From NCBI RefSeq assembly GCF_014203755.1, contig NZ_JACHJS010000001.1:4960001-5024000 (forward strand): a stretch of 64,000 bases of DNA, in the 5' to 3' direction. Of this stretch, positions 29,240-36,781 are shown piece by piece. A model generated the notes under the pieces. That model was not told the DNA's origin, did no database searches, and saw nothing but the letters and a program-made list of their open reading frames with translations. Both the position numbers and the translations under genes were made by a program. How positions within the stretch are numbered: the stretch's first letter is position 1; every line of letters starts with the position of its first letter. Origin of the DNA: Saccharothrix violaceirubra (lineage in GTDB: Bacteria; Actinomycetota; Actinomycetes; Mycobacteriales; Pseudonocardiaceae).

Positions 29240-30190
29240 TCAGCACGAGACCGGCGGCGCCGGCTCGACGGGTTCCCCGGGCAGCGCGACCGCGTAGGCA
29301 CGGCCGGCGATCACGACGACCTCGCGATCGTCCCGGTCCGGATCGACCGCGACCAGTCGGGCCGCGACGAAGGTCCCCTTGTCCGGCACGGGAAGTCCCA
29401 GGCTCCGGGCGACACGTGGCGACTCGTTCTGGTGGCCGAGCACCACGATGCCCTCCGGCGCCAACTGCCGCCGCGCCTCACGGACCCGCTTGAGCCCGTC
29501 CGCCTGCCGGGCGACGGTCACCGCGGCCGTACGCGGGATCAGTCGACCACGCACCCGCCGGAACAGTTCGTTGACGCGCTGCTGTCCGGAGCCCTGCCCC
29601 ATGATCGCGTCGACGTCCGGCCGGGCGAGGGCGAGTAGCAGGTTCTCCGGCAGCGGTGCCCGCTCGGCCAGCCACACGATCCGCGACCGCGCCGCCGCCG
29701 TGATGGTCGTCTTCTGGTCCTTGTTCCGTCCCTTGTTGAGCACGTCCTCGGTGATGCGCAGGACACCGACGTCGAAGGTGCCCTTGCGGTCGACCGCGGC
29801 CGACAGGAGGCAGAGGTGCCCGAGCGCCTCGGTCGGTATCGACCACGTACCGCGCACCGAGAACTTCGAGTCCAGGTCGTGCCCGGCGACGCGGTAGTCC
29901 ATGCGCGTGCCCCGGTCGAGGGCGAACGCGTGCCGGATGATGATCTCGACCTTGGTCCCCAGGTAGGTCTTCTCGGTCTTCTCCAGCAGGTCGACGTCGT
30001 ACCTGCCGGTGCGCTGACCGTCCAGGACCTCGTCGAGCGACTGCCGCAGGACCTCGCCGAACGTGGCGACCATGCCGGGCACCGACCGGAACCACGCGAC
30101 GACGGCTTCCAGCCCCGGATCCGTCCCGCCGCCCGGCGGCACGGCGTCCTCCGAGGGATCGAGGGCGAACAGTGCGGTGTCGTCGGTCAC
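29240..30190 (-). CDS. NaeI-type (type IIE) restriction endonuclease
   Basis: A 316-residue protein starting at GTG 30190. By recall it aligns over its whole length with NaeI: VLRQSLDEVLDGQRTGRYDV, LEKTEKTYLGTKVEI, MDYRVAGHDLDSKFSV, RVNELFRRVRGRLI, and the C-terminal LAPEGIVVLGHQN-LGLPVP block. The catalytic residues Asp86/Asp95/Lys97 of NaeI correspond to Asp98/Asp107/Lys109 with identical spacing. Leu43 of NaeI, which when changed to Lys gives topoisomerase activity, is Val55 here, so the enzyme should cleave. NaeI recognises GCCGGC with an effector site; the same specificity is likely but inferred. It is divergent from its cognate methyltransferase. Confidence 0.93.
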   Translation of the reverse strand: MTDDTALFALDPSEDAVPPGGGTDPGLEAVVAWFRSVPGMVATFGEVLRQSLDEVLDGQRTGRYDVDLLEKTEKTYLGTKVEIIIRHAFALDRGTRMDYRVAGHDLDSKFSVRGTWSIPTEALGHLCLLSAAVDRKGTFDVGVLRITEDVLNKGRNKDQKTTITAAARSRIVWLAERAPLPENLLLALARPDVDAIMGQGSGQQRVNELFRRVRGRLIPRTAAVTVARQADGLKRVREARRQLAPEGIVVLGHQNESPRVARSLGLPVPDKGTFVAARLVAVDPDRDDREVVVIAGRAYAVALPGEPVEPAPPVSC

Positions 30191-30270
30191 CTCATGACGG
30201 TATCCGCCGCGGTGTCGTGCCCGGTGTGCGTCGCGCCGACTGTCGGACCCACCCTCTAAACTCCGCTGCC

Positions 30271-31344
30271 ATGTCCTCCTCTCCCTCGCTGCCGTCCGGC
30301 CGGGTGCACATGGTCGACCTGTTCGCCGGACCGGGTGGGCTGGACGTCGCGGCGCACTGGCTGGGCCTGTCGGTGCACGGCGTGGAGTGGGATCGCAACG
30401 CGTGTGCGACGCGGACCGCCGCCGGCCTGGCCACGCGACCGGACGACGTGCGCGCGTTCGGCCCGGCGGACTTCCCCGAGGCCACGATGCTCGCGGGCGG
30501 GCCGCCGTGCCAGACCTACACGGTCGCCGGCGGCGGCGCCGGGCGACGTGCGCTCGACCAGGTCCTCGGCTTCGTCAAGCGGATGGCCGCCGGGGACGAC
30601 CGGGTCGCGGACGACCTGGCCAAGCTCGACGACGAACGCACCGGCCTGGTGCTGGAGCCGTTGCGCTGGGCGTTGGCGGCCGACCGGCTGGGCCGGCCGT
30701 TCGAGGCGATCGTGCTCGAGCAGGTCCCGGCCGTCCTGCCGGTGTGGGAAGCCATGAAGGAGGCGCTGGAGGGCATCGGCTACCGGGCCGTCTGCGGCAT
30801 CCTGAACACCGAGGAGTTCGGCGTTCCCCAGACCCGCCGGCGCGCGATCCTGATCGCCCGCCGCGACCGGCAGCCCGAACTGCCCCGGCCCACCCACCAC
30901 GGTTACCGCAAGGGGATCCCCCGCACCGCCACCACCGACCTGCGTCCCTGGGAGACCATGGGCAGCGCGCTGCGGCGTGACCACCCGTTCGTCGTGATCT
31001 CCAACTACGGCACAGGCGGTGACCCGAAAGCGCGCGGGCGTCGGACGTCCGACGAACCTTCCGCGACGGTGACGGGCAAGGTCTCGCGCAACCGGCTGGT
31101 GTCGCCCGACGGCGCCGAGCTGCCCCGGTTCACCCTCGGCGAGGCCGGGCGCCTCCAGACGTTCCCGGTGGACTACCCGTGGTCGGGTGGTGACATCGCG
31201 CAGCAGATCGGCAACGCCATCCCGCCGCGGCTGGCCGCACACGTGCTCGCGGCCGCGCTGGGTCGCACGCTCGACCCGGCCGCGCTGGACGCCGCGATCG
31301 AGGGCAGCTGGTCGCGGACCCGCGACAGCGCACCACTGGCCTGA
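30271..31344 (+). CDS. DNA (cytosine-5) methyltransferase, partner of the NaeI-type enzyme
   Basis: A 357-residue C5-methyltransferase starting at ATG 30271. Motif I is VDLFAGPGGLDVA, motif IV is AGGPPCQTYTVAGG with the catalytic Cys, motif VI reads VLEQVPA instead of the usual ENV, motif VIII is QTRRRAILIA, and motif X is QQIGNAIPPRLAAHV. The target-recognition region lies around 215-280. It is divergent from the NaeI-type gene across an 80-base gap, the standard layout of a type II pair. It is predicted to protect GCCGGC. Confidence 0.93.
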   Translation: MSSSPSLPSGRVHMVDLFAGPGGLDVAAHWLGLSVHGVEWDRNACATRTAAGLATRPDDVRAFGPADFPEATMLAGGPPCQTYTVAGGGAGRRALDQVLGFVKRMAAGDDRVADDLAKLDDERTGLVLEPLRWALAADRLGRPFEAIVLEQVPAVLPVWEAMKEALEGIGYRAVCGILNTEEFGVPQTRRRAILIARRDRQPELPRPTHHGYRKGIPRTATTDLRPWETMGSALRRDHPFVVISNYGTGGDPKARGRRTSDEPSATVTGKVSRNRLVSPDGAELPRFTLGEAGRLQTFPVDYPWSGGDIAQQIGNAIPPRLAAHVLAAALGRTLDPAALDAAIEGSWSRTRDSAPLA

Positions 31345-31348
31345 ACCG

Positions 31349-31810
31349 TCACGCGATCGCGGGCAGCACGAACACCGCGTAACCCTCGTGATCGGGCTCG
31401 CGGGTCATGCCCAGGCGTCCGGCCAGCGCGATCGACGGTGCGTTGTCGGGCCGGGTCTCGATCAGGACGGGCCACTCGGGGCGGGTTTCCCGGGCGGCGG
31501 CCACGGCGGCCCACGCCATCTCGGTCGCGTAGCCGTGGCCCCGGTGGTCGGGGTGCAGGCGGTAGTAGAGGTTCCAGGCCGGCGGTCCGGATCGCTTTTT
31601 CGGCTGCACACCGCCGAAGCCGATCACCTCCCGGCGCAGCCTGATCGTCCAGTAGCCCAGGTCGCCCGTGCGCCACGTCTCCACGAACGCCGCCAGGTAC
31701 CCGGCCGAACGGGTCGGGTCGGCGTCGGGACGCAGGACGCGGTCCAGGGCGACGAACTCGGCGAGGTCCGCCATCGTCACCGGGTCCAGGGTCAGGCGCT
31801 CGGTCCGCAC
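31349..31810 (-). CDS. GNAT-family N-acetyltransferase
   Basis: A 153-residue protein starting at GTG 31810. It has the RimJ/RimL-type GNAT fold with the acetyl-CoA pyrophosphate loop HPDHRGHGYATE, then LIETRPDNAPSIALAGRLGM in the usual C-terminal place. It begins 19 bases after the SDR gene on the same strand, so the two are likely co-transcribed, and it ends four bases from the convergent methyltransferase gene. Substrate unknown. Confidence 0.86.
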   Translation of the reverse strand: MRTERLTLDPVTMADLAEFVALDRVLRPDADPTRSAGYLAAFVETWRTGDLGYWTIRLRREVIGFGGVQPKKRSGPPAWNLYYRLHPDHRGHGYATEMAWAAVAAARETRPEWPVLIETRPDNAPSIALAGRLGMTREPDHEGYAVFVLPAIA

Positions 31811-31828
31811 CCGGTCGAAGGTAACCGG

Positions 31829-32539
31829 TCAGGCGGGGAACGCGGAGCGTGCCGAGTAGCCGAAGTCGGCCAGCAGCGCCTGGCCGTTGACCGCACGCGA
31901 CAACGGCGTCGCCAGGAACAGCACCTGGCGCGCGACCTCCTCGGCCGTCTGCACGGGGAACGCCGCGTCGTCCAAAGCCTCGTCGCCCAGGTCGCCACGT
32001 GCCATCGGAGTATCCACAATGGACGGACAAACGCAGTTCACCCGAACACGGTCGAACTCCACGGCCAACGCCCGCGTCAACGACACCACCGCGCCCTTGG
32101 ACGCGCAGTACGGCACCATCCCCGGCACGGACACGAACGCCGAGTCGCTGGCCAGGAACACGATCGAACCGCCGTCGGACAGGTGCGGGTAGGTGTGCTT
32201 GGCCAGCAGCAACTGCCCGGTCACGTTCACCGCGATCACCGCCGCCAGGTCCGCCGCCGACGTCTCGACCAGCGGCGTGCCCACCGGCCCGGAGATGCCC
32301 GCGCACCCGACCACCACGTCCAGCCCGCCCAGCAGCGCCACCGCCTCCGCGACGCCCGCCGCCAGCGACGACTCGTCGGTCACGTCCGCGCGCACGACGT
32401 CCGCCCCGCCCGCGCGGTCCAGGGCGACGACCCGGGCACCTTCGGCGCGGAACGCCTCGACGCACGCCCGGCCGATCCCGGACGCACCGCCCGTGACCAG
32501 CACTTTCCGATCCGTGAGCGACAGCAGCACGCCACCCAT
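31829..32539 (-). CDS. short-chain dehydrogenase/reductase
   Basis: A 236-residue classical SDR starting at ATG 32539. The NAD(P)-binding TGGASGIG motif, the NNAG-equivalent VVGCAGISG, the catalytic Ser in FLASDSAFVS and the Tyr-Lys pair in PYCASKGAVVSL are all present. An Asp after the second strand (VALDRAG) suggests NAD(H) preference. It is the first gene of a small unit with the acetyltransferase. Substrate unknown. Confidence 0.9.
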   Translation of the reverse strand: MGGVLLSLTDRKVLVTGGASGIGRACVEAFRAEGARVVALDRAGGADVVRADVTDESSLAAGVAEAVALLGGLDVVVGCAGISGPVGTPLVETSAADLAAVIAVNVTGQLLLAKHTYPHLSDGGSIVFLASDSAFVSVPGMVPYCASKGAVVSLTRALAVEFDRVRVNCVCPSIVDTPMARGDLGDEALDDAAFPVQTAEEVARQVLFLATPLSRAVNGQALLADFGYSARSAFPA

Positions 32540-32674
32540 TCTGCGCCGGGCCGAAAAGTCGCGTGTTGACGGTCACTGCACCGTCGTTGTCCACCGCCGC
32601 ACGACCGACCGCACGCCGGTTGGCGCACCGGCCGCACGCGATCGAGGATGCCGGTACGTCGAGAAAGGAACGCC

Positions 32675-33445
32675 ATGACCGAGACCACCCTGTCGGACAC
32701 CTCGACCTGGCTGCCCCTGGACGGCCTGGCACCGGGCTTCGACGAGAACAAGGCGCCCACCGTGGGCGACCTGTCCGGCCGCGAGTTCGTGCTCGCGGGC
32801 GGGTTCACGGCGAAGTTCACCGAAGGCCGGGTCGAGTGGGCGGGCGGTGTCGACGACTGCGAGACGTTCCTGGTCGACGAGGACCTCTACTACACCCAGT
32901 TCCACCCCGGGTCGAAGCCGACCGAGGCCGTGTCGCTGTTCCTGGACCTGCGCGCGGGCCGGGCACTGGTCGTCACGACGACGATCAACGAGTCGGGCAC
33001 GCCGCGCGTGACCCAGGACTTCGCACCGACCACGATCGAGGGCTTCGACGTGTCCGGCGAGGAGCCGGCACCGACGCTGACGCTGGTCGGCCGCCGCGCG
33101 CTGTGGGTGTACAGCAAGCAGCACGCGTACGAGCACGTGTACCTCAGCCGGCACTGGTACACGTGGCAGTGCCTGGCGGGCCCCGAGAAGGGACTGGCCG
33201 ACACCGACGAGAACTCGACCTGGCAGCTGCGTCCGGGCATCTACGTGTTCACGTGGCGCGAGAAGGTCATCCCGTGCGCCTCGGTGACCGTGGCCGACCA
33301 CCGCGACGTGCACCGCACCCGGTCGCACGGTGTCCTCTTCGGACTCGACGAGACCGGGACGACGCCGACCCACTTCACGTTCGGCGCGCACGGTCGCCTG
33401 CTCAGCGACACGATCCACCCCGAGCAGTACGACCCGGCCCTGTAG
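32675..33445 (+). CDS. MoaF-like protein
   Basis: A 256-residue protein starting at ATG 32675 behind AAAGGAA. Two similar halves of beta-strands, with YYTQFHPGSKPTEAVSLFLD in the first and YEHVYLSRHWYTWQCLAGP-EKGLAD in the second, look like the two lipocalin-type domains of MoaF, first named from a molybdenum-cofactor/monoamine operon. There are no cofactor genes nearby, so the name should not be read as function. A hairpin follows the stop. Confidence 0.62.
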   Translation: MTETTLSDTSTWLPLDGLAPGFDENKAPTVGDLSGREFVLAGGFTAKFTEGRVEWAGGVDDCETFLVDEDLYYTQFHPGSKPTEAVSLFLDLRAGRALVVTTTINESGTPRVTQDFAPTTIEGFDVSGEEPAPTLTLVGRRALWVYSKQHAYEHVYLSRHWYTWQCLAGPEKGLADTDENSTWQLRPGIYVFTWREKVIPCASVTVADHRDVHRTRSHGVLFGLDETGTTPTHFTFGAHGRLLSDTIHPEQYDPAL

Positions 33446-33451
33446 TGCGGA

Positions 33452-33480
33452 CCGGCGCCGACCCCCGGGGTCGGCGCCGG
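33452..33480 (+). terminator. hairpin between the MoaF-like gene and trpF
   Basis: CCGGCGCCGACCC (33452-33464) pairs with GGGTCGGCGCCGG (33468-33480), 13 bp with a three-base loop. It starts seven bases after the MoaF-like stop and ends 14 bases before the trpF start, so it separates the two or lies in the trpF leader. Confidence 0.7.
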
Positions 33481-33494
33481 GTACCGTCTCGACC

Positions 33495-34106
33495 ATGTTC
33501 GTGAAGCTGTGCGGCCTGCGCACGGAGGCCGACGTGGCGACCGCGGTCGACGCGGGTGCCGACGCGGTCGGCTTCGTGTTCAGCCGCAGTCCCCGGCAGG
33601 TCGACCCGGACACCGCGCGCCGCCTGGCCGCGGCCGTGCCGGCACACGTGCTGACCGTGGGCGTGTTCCGCGAGACCCCGACCGACGAGGTGCGTCGACT
33701 GACCGTCGAGTCGGACATCCGCGCGGTCCAACTCCACGGCGACTACCCGCGGTCGGCGTTCGAGAACCTGGCTTCGCTGGACGTGCCGCTCGTACGCGCC
33801 GTGACCCTCACGCCCGAGACCGACGTCCGCGTGGGCGCGTTCGGCGAGCGCATGCTCCTGCTCGACTCCCCCGAGGCCGGTTCCGGCCACCGCTGGGACC
33901 TGTCCTCGCTGACCACCCGACCCGCGGGCGACTGGCTCCTGGCCGGTGGCCTGACGGCGGCGAACGTCGCGGAGGCCGTCGCGGAGGCCCGTCCCTGGGG
34001 TGTGGACGTGTCCAGCGGCATCGAGTCGTCACGCGGCGTGAAGGACCACGCCCTGATGCACGCCTTCGTCAAGGCAGCGCGCGAGTCCTCCACTCGGACA
34101 CCCTGA
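33495..34106 (+). CDS. trpF: phosphoribosylanthranilate isomerase TrpF
   Basis: A 203-residue TIM-barrel enzyme starting at ATG 33495. The catalytic Cys is in FVKLCGLRTE, followed by AVGFVFSRSPRQVD, AVQLHGDYP, the phosphate-binding LLAGGLTAANVAEAV and GVDVSSGIESSRGVKD. TrpF converts N-(5'-phosphoribosyl)anthranilate to CdRP in tryptophan synthesis. It stands alone, away from other trp genes. Many actinomycetes have no trpF and use PriA for both HisA and TrpF reactions. The last residues (ARESSTRTP) are encoded inside a 22-bp-repeat palindrome. Confidence 0.93.
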   Translation: MFVKLCGLRTEADVATAVDAGADAVGFVFSRSPRQVDPDTARRLAAAVPAHVLTVGVFRETPTDEVRRLTVESDIRAVQLHGDYPRSAFENLASLDVPLVRAVTLTPETDVRVGAFGERMLLLDSPEAGSGHRWDLSSLTTRPAGDWLLAGGLTAANVAEAVAEARPWGVDVSSGIESSRGVKDHALMHAFVKAARESSTRTP

Positions 34107-34178
34107 GACACGCACTCGGGCACCCCCGATCGGGGGTGCCCGAGTGCGTGTCTCGCGGTGCCTGGGTGGAGGACTCGC
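34081..34178. repeat. head-to-head block of four 22-bp repeat units
   Basis: Two units on the plus strand (34081-34102, 34103-34124) and two on the minus strand (34135-34156, 34157-34178) surround a ten-base centre CCCGATCGGG. The block covers the end of trpF and nearly all of the space to the convergent thioesterase gene. Confidence 0.85.
34105..34154. terminator. 50-bp perfect palindrome, bidirectional terminator
   Basis: Bases 34105-34129 and 34130-34154 are exact reverse complements (25-bp stem without a loop, ending GAGACACGCA/TGCGTGTCTC). It starts within the trpF stop and ends 27 bases before the thioesterase stop, so it is well placed to end both convergent transcripts. Confidence 0.8.
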
Positions 34179-34181
34179 GCG

Positions 34182-34925
34182 TCAGGCCGGTACGGCGTCG
34201 GTGATCGTCGAGACCACCAGCGAGACCAGTTCCGCCGTCGACTCCTCCAGGTAGAAGTGGCCACCGGGCAGTTCGTGGTACTCGAACGCCTGCGTGGTGT
34301 GCAGGCGCCACGCCTTGACGTCCGCACGCTCCACGCTCGCGTCGGTGGTCCCCGCGATGGCCGTCACCGGGCAGCGCAGCGGTTCCCCGCCGGCGAAGCG
34401 GTACGTGTTCACGGCCTCCAGGTCGGCCCGCAGGCTCGGCAGCACGACCGGGCGCAGGCGTGGCTCCGCGTCGAGGCTCGCCCCGCCCGCGCTGCCCAAC
34501 CGCCGGATGTGGGCGAGCAACTCCTCCTCGTCCGAGGGGTCGACCCCGGTCGAGCGCGACCGCGACGGCGCCGTCCGGGCCGACGCGAACATGCGCACCG
34601 GCAGGCGCGCACCGGCCTTCTGGAACGAACGGATCATCTCGAACGCCACGGTGGCGCCCATGCTGTGCCCGAACACCGCGTAGGGCACGGACAACAGGTC
34701 GGCGACGGCCGTGCCCGCGCCGGCGGCGAGGTCCGCCACCGAACGCGCGCACGGCTCGCCGAACCGGTCCTGGCGGCCCGGGTACTGGATCGCCACCAGC
34801 TCCACGTCCGCCGGCAGCAGGTCGACCCACGGCCGGTACCCGCCTGCCACGCCGCCCGCGTGCGGGAGGCAGAACAGGCGGAACCGGGCGTTCGGCCGGG
34901 GGGTGAAGGTGCGCAGCCAGGACAT
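34182..34925 (-). CDS. type II thioesterase
   Basis: A 247-residue alpha/beta hydrolase starting at ATG 34925 (MSWLRTFTPRPNARFRLFC). The nucleophile is Ser88 in VFGHSMGATVAFE; the late His is in LPGGHFYLEE. LFCLPHAGGVAGGYRPW and IQYPGRQDRFGEP are typical of TEII proteins that remove wrong acyl or aminoacyl groups from NRPS/PKS carriers. It lies five bases after a SARP gene in a three-gene unit (acyl-AMP-ligase-like, SARP, TEII), and is likely to proofread the NRPS of this locus, which has no other free TE in the window. Confidence 0.92.
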   Translation of the reverse strand: MSWLRTFTPRPNARFRLFCLPHAGGVAGGYRPWVDLLPADVELVAIQYPGRQDRFGEPCARSVADLAAGAGTAVADLLSVPYAVFGHSMGATVAFEMIRSFQKAGARLPVRMFASARTAPSRSRSTGVDPSDEEELLAHIRRLGSAGGASLDAEPRLRPVVLPSLRADLEAVNTYRFAGGEPLRCPVTAIAGTTDASVERADVKAWRLHTTQAFEYHELPGGHFYLEESTAELVSLVVSTITDAVPA

Positions 34926-34930
34926 CTCGA

Positions 34931-36781
34931 TCACTCCGTCGAATACTCCATGCTCGCGTGCGCCCGGTGCAGGGCCGCGAAGCGGTCGACCGCCAGGTCC
35001 TCCTCGGCGACGAGTTCCATCGCCACCGCGCGGACCAGGTCGTGGTACGCGTAGCGGTCCTGGTCGGGCACTTCCAGCAGTCGCGCGTCGACGAGCTGTT
35101 CGGTCAGCTCGCGGGCCTCGCCGACGGTCACGTCCAGCACCACGGCCGCGTTCCACACCGAGAACGTCGCCCGTTCCAGCAGGGCCAGCAGCCGGAACGC
35201 CCGGCGCGCGCCCGTGCCCAGGCTCCGGTAGCTCAACCCGACGCTCGCCCGCACGTCCAGGTCCGCGAGCTGCAACTCGTCCAGCCGCCGGCCCCGGTCG
35301 GCCAACCGGCCCGCGAGTTCCACGGGCCGCAGGTGCGGTTTCGCCACGAGCCGCGCCCCGGCGATCCGCACGGCCAGCGGAAGGCCGCCGCACAGCCGCG
35401 CGATGCGCTCGGCCGAGCGGGGGTCCGGCTGGATCCGCTGCTTGCTGACGATCCGGGACAGCAACTCCAACGACTCCGCCTGCGACAGCACGCCCAGGTC
35501 GACCACGGGCACGCCGGGCAACGCCGACAGCCGCGCCCGACCCGTGACCAGCACTCCGCACTGCGGGTTGCCCGGCAGCAGCGGCCTGATCTGCTGCTCG
35601 CCGACCGCGTTGTCCAGCACCACGAGCACCCGCCGGTCGGCGAGCCTGCTGCGGTAGAGCCGGACCCGTTCGTCCACATCGGACGGAACGTCGCGCGCGG
35701 GCACGCCGAGCCCGGTGAGCAGCTTGGCCAACGCGTCGTGCGGCCGGACCGGTGCGCTCGTCCCACGCAGGTCCAGGTAGCACTGCCCGTCCGGGAAACC
35801 GGCACGCAGGCGGTGTCCCGCGTGCACGGCCAACGCCGTCTTGCCCACCCCGGCCATCCCCGAGATCACCGCCGCGGCGGCCGACGACCGGTCCGGGTCG
35901 GGCCGCAGCAGCGCCTCCAGCGTGGCCAGGTGGTCCGTCCGCCCGGTGAAGTCCGCGATGTCCGGTGGGAGTTGGGCGGGAACCTGGTGCTGGGTGCGCG
36001 GCAGCGGCCGTGCCGGTTTGGCGGGCGTCGACGCGAGCACGCGCCGGTAGATCTCGCGGAGTTCGGCGCCGGGGTCTATCCCCATCTCGACGGCCAGCCG
36101 GCGGCGGTGCTCGTGGTAGCAGCTGAGCGCCTCGGCTTGGCGCCCGGTGCGGTCGAGCACGGTCATCAGCTGGCCGCGCAGGCGTTCGCGCAGCGGGTTG
36201 GCCCCGACCAGACCGGTCAGCTCGGCGACGAGGCCGCCGTGCCGGTCCAGTTCGATGTCCGCCGCGACGCGTTCCTCCAGGACGACGAGCCGGCGCTCCT
36301 CCAGGTCCGGTGCCGCGACCGCTTCGAGGCAGTCGGTGACACCGGCCAACGCCGGTCCGGTCCACTCGCCCAGTGCACGGGCGAAGAGGTCGGCGGCCTC
36401 GGCCGTACGACCGGCCGCCGCCGCCTGGCGACCCGCCGCCGCGACCCGCTCGAACTCGACCAGGTCGAGTCGGGCCGGGCCCACGTCGAGCACGTAGCCC
36501 GGCCGCAGCCGGGTGATCGTGCACGTCTCGCCGAGGATCTTGCGCAGTCTCGACACGTAGGTCTGGATCTGCGCGTCGGCGGTGACCGGCGGGGTGTGGC
36601 CCCACAGCATCTCCGCGATCCGCGAGTCGGACACCAGGCTGCCCCGGCCGAGCAGCAGCAGGGCCAGGACGGTGCGCAACTTCGCGGCGCGCAGGTCGAT
36701 CCGCTCGCCCGCCACGGTGACGTCCACCGTGCCGAGCAGCGTGAACCGGACCCCGCGCCGCTCAGACCGCGATCCGGACAT
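34931..36781 (-). CDS. AfsR/SARP-family transcriptional regulator with NB-ARC domain
   Basis: A 616-residue protein starting at ATG 36781 behind GAGGAGGAG. It has a winged helix (about 10-100, RAAKLRTVLALLLLGRGSLV ... TYVSRLRKILGE), a BTAD domain (about 105-250), and an NB-ARC/STAND ATPase with Walker A ISGMAGVGKTALAVHAGHRL and RRVLVVLDNAVG, then a winged-helix-like region. The order is as in the other SARP at the left edge, but it lacks the long TPR tail of AfsR. It overlaps the end of the ligase-like gene by 20 bases and precedes the TEII gene by five, so it is a pathway-specific activator candidate for the locus. Confidence 0.92.
   Translation of the reverse strand: MSGSRSERRGVRFTLLGTVDVTVAGERIDLRAAKLRTVLALLLLGRGSLVSDSRIAEMLWGHTPPVTADAQIQTYVSRLRKILGETCTITRLRPGYVLDVGPARLDLVEFERVAAAGRQAAAAGRTAEAADLFARALGEWTGPALAGVTDCLEAVAAPDLEERRLVVLEERVAADIELDRHGGLVAELTGLVGANPLRERLRGQLMTVLDRTGRQAEALSCYHEHRRRLAVEMGIDPGAELREIYRRVLASTPAKPARPLPRTQHQVPAQLPPDIADFTGRTDHLATLEALLRPDPDRSSAAAAVISGMAGVGKTALAVHAGHRLRAGFPDGQCYLDLRGTSAPVRPHDALAKLLTGLGVPARDVPSDVDERVRLYRSRLADRRVLVVLDNAVGEQQIRPLLPGNPQCGVLVTGRARLSALPGVPVVDLGVLSQAESLELLSRIVSKQRIQPDPRSAERIARLCGGLPLAVRIAGARLVAKPHLRPVELAGRLADRGRRLDELQLADLDVRASVGLSYRSLGTGARRAFRLLALLERATFSVWNAAVVLDVTVGEARELTEQLVDARLLEVPDQDRYAYHDLVRAVAMELVAEEDLAVDRFAALHRAHASMEYSTE

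Noticed and set aside
29240..30190. Natural NaeI-L43K-like topoisomerase/recombinase
   Set aside because: A Lys occurs nearby in GTKVE, but aligning the conserved DGQRTGR segment puts Val55, not Lys, at the Leu43 position.
32675..33445. Molybdenum cofactor biosynthesis function for the MoaF-like gene
   Set aside because: No moa, moe or mog genes nearby; the family name is historical, so only the fold similarity is reported.
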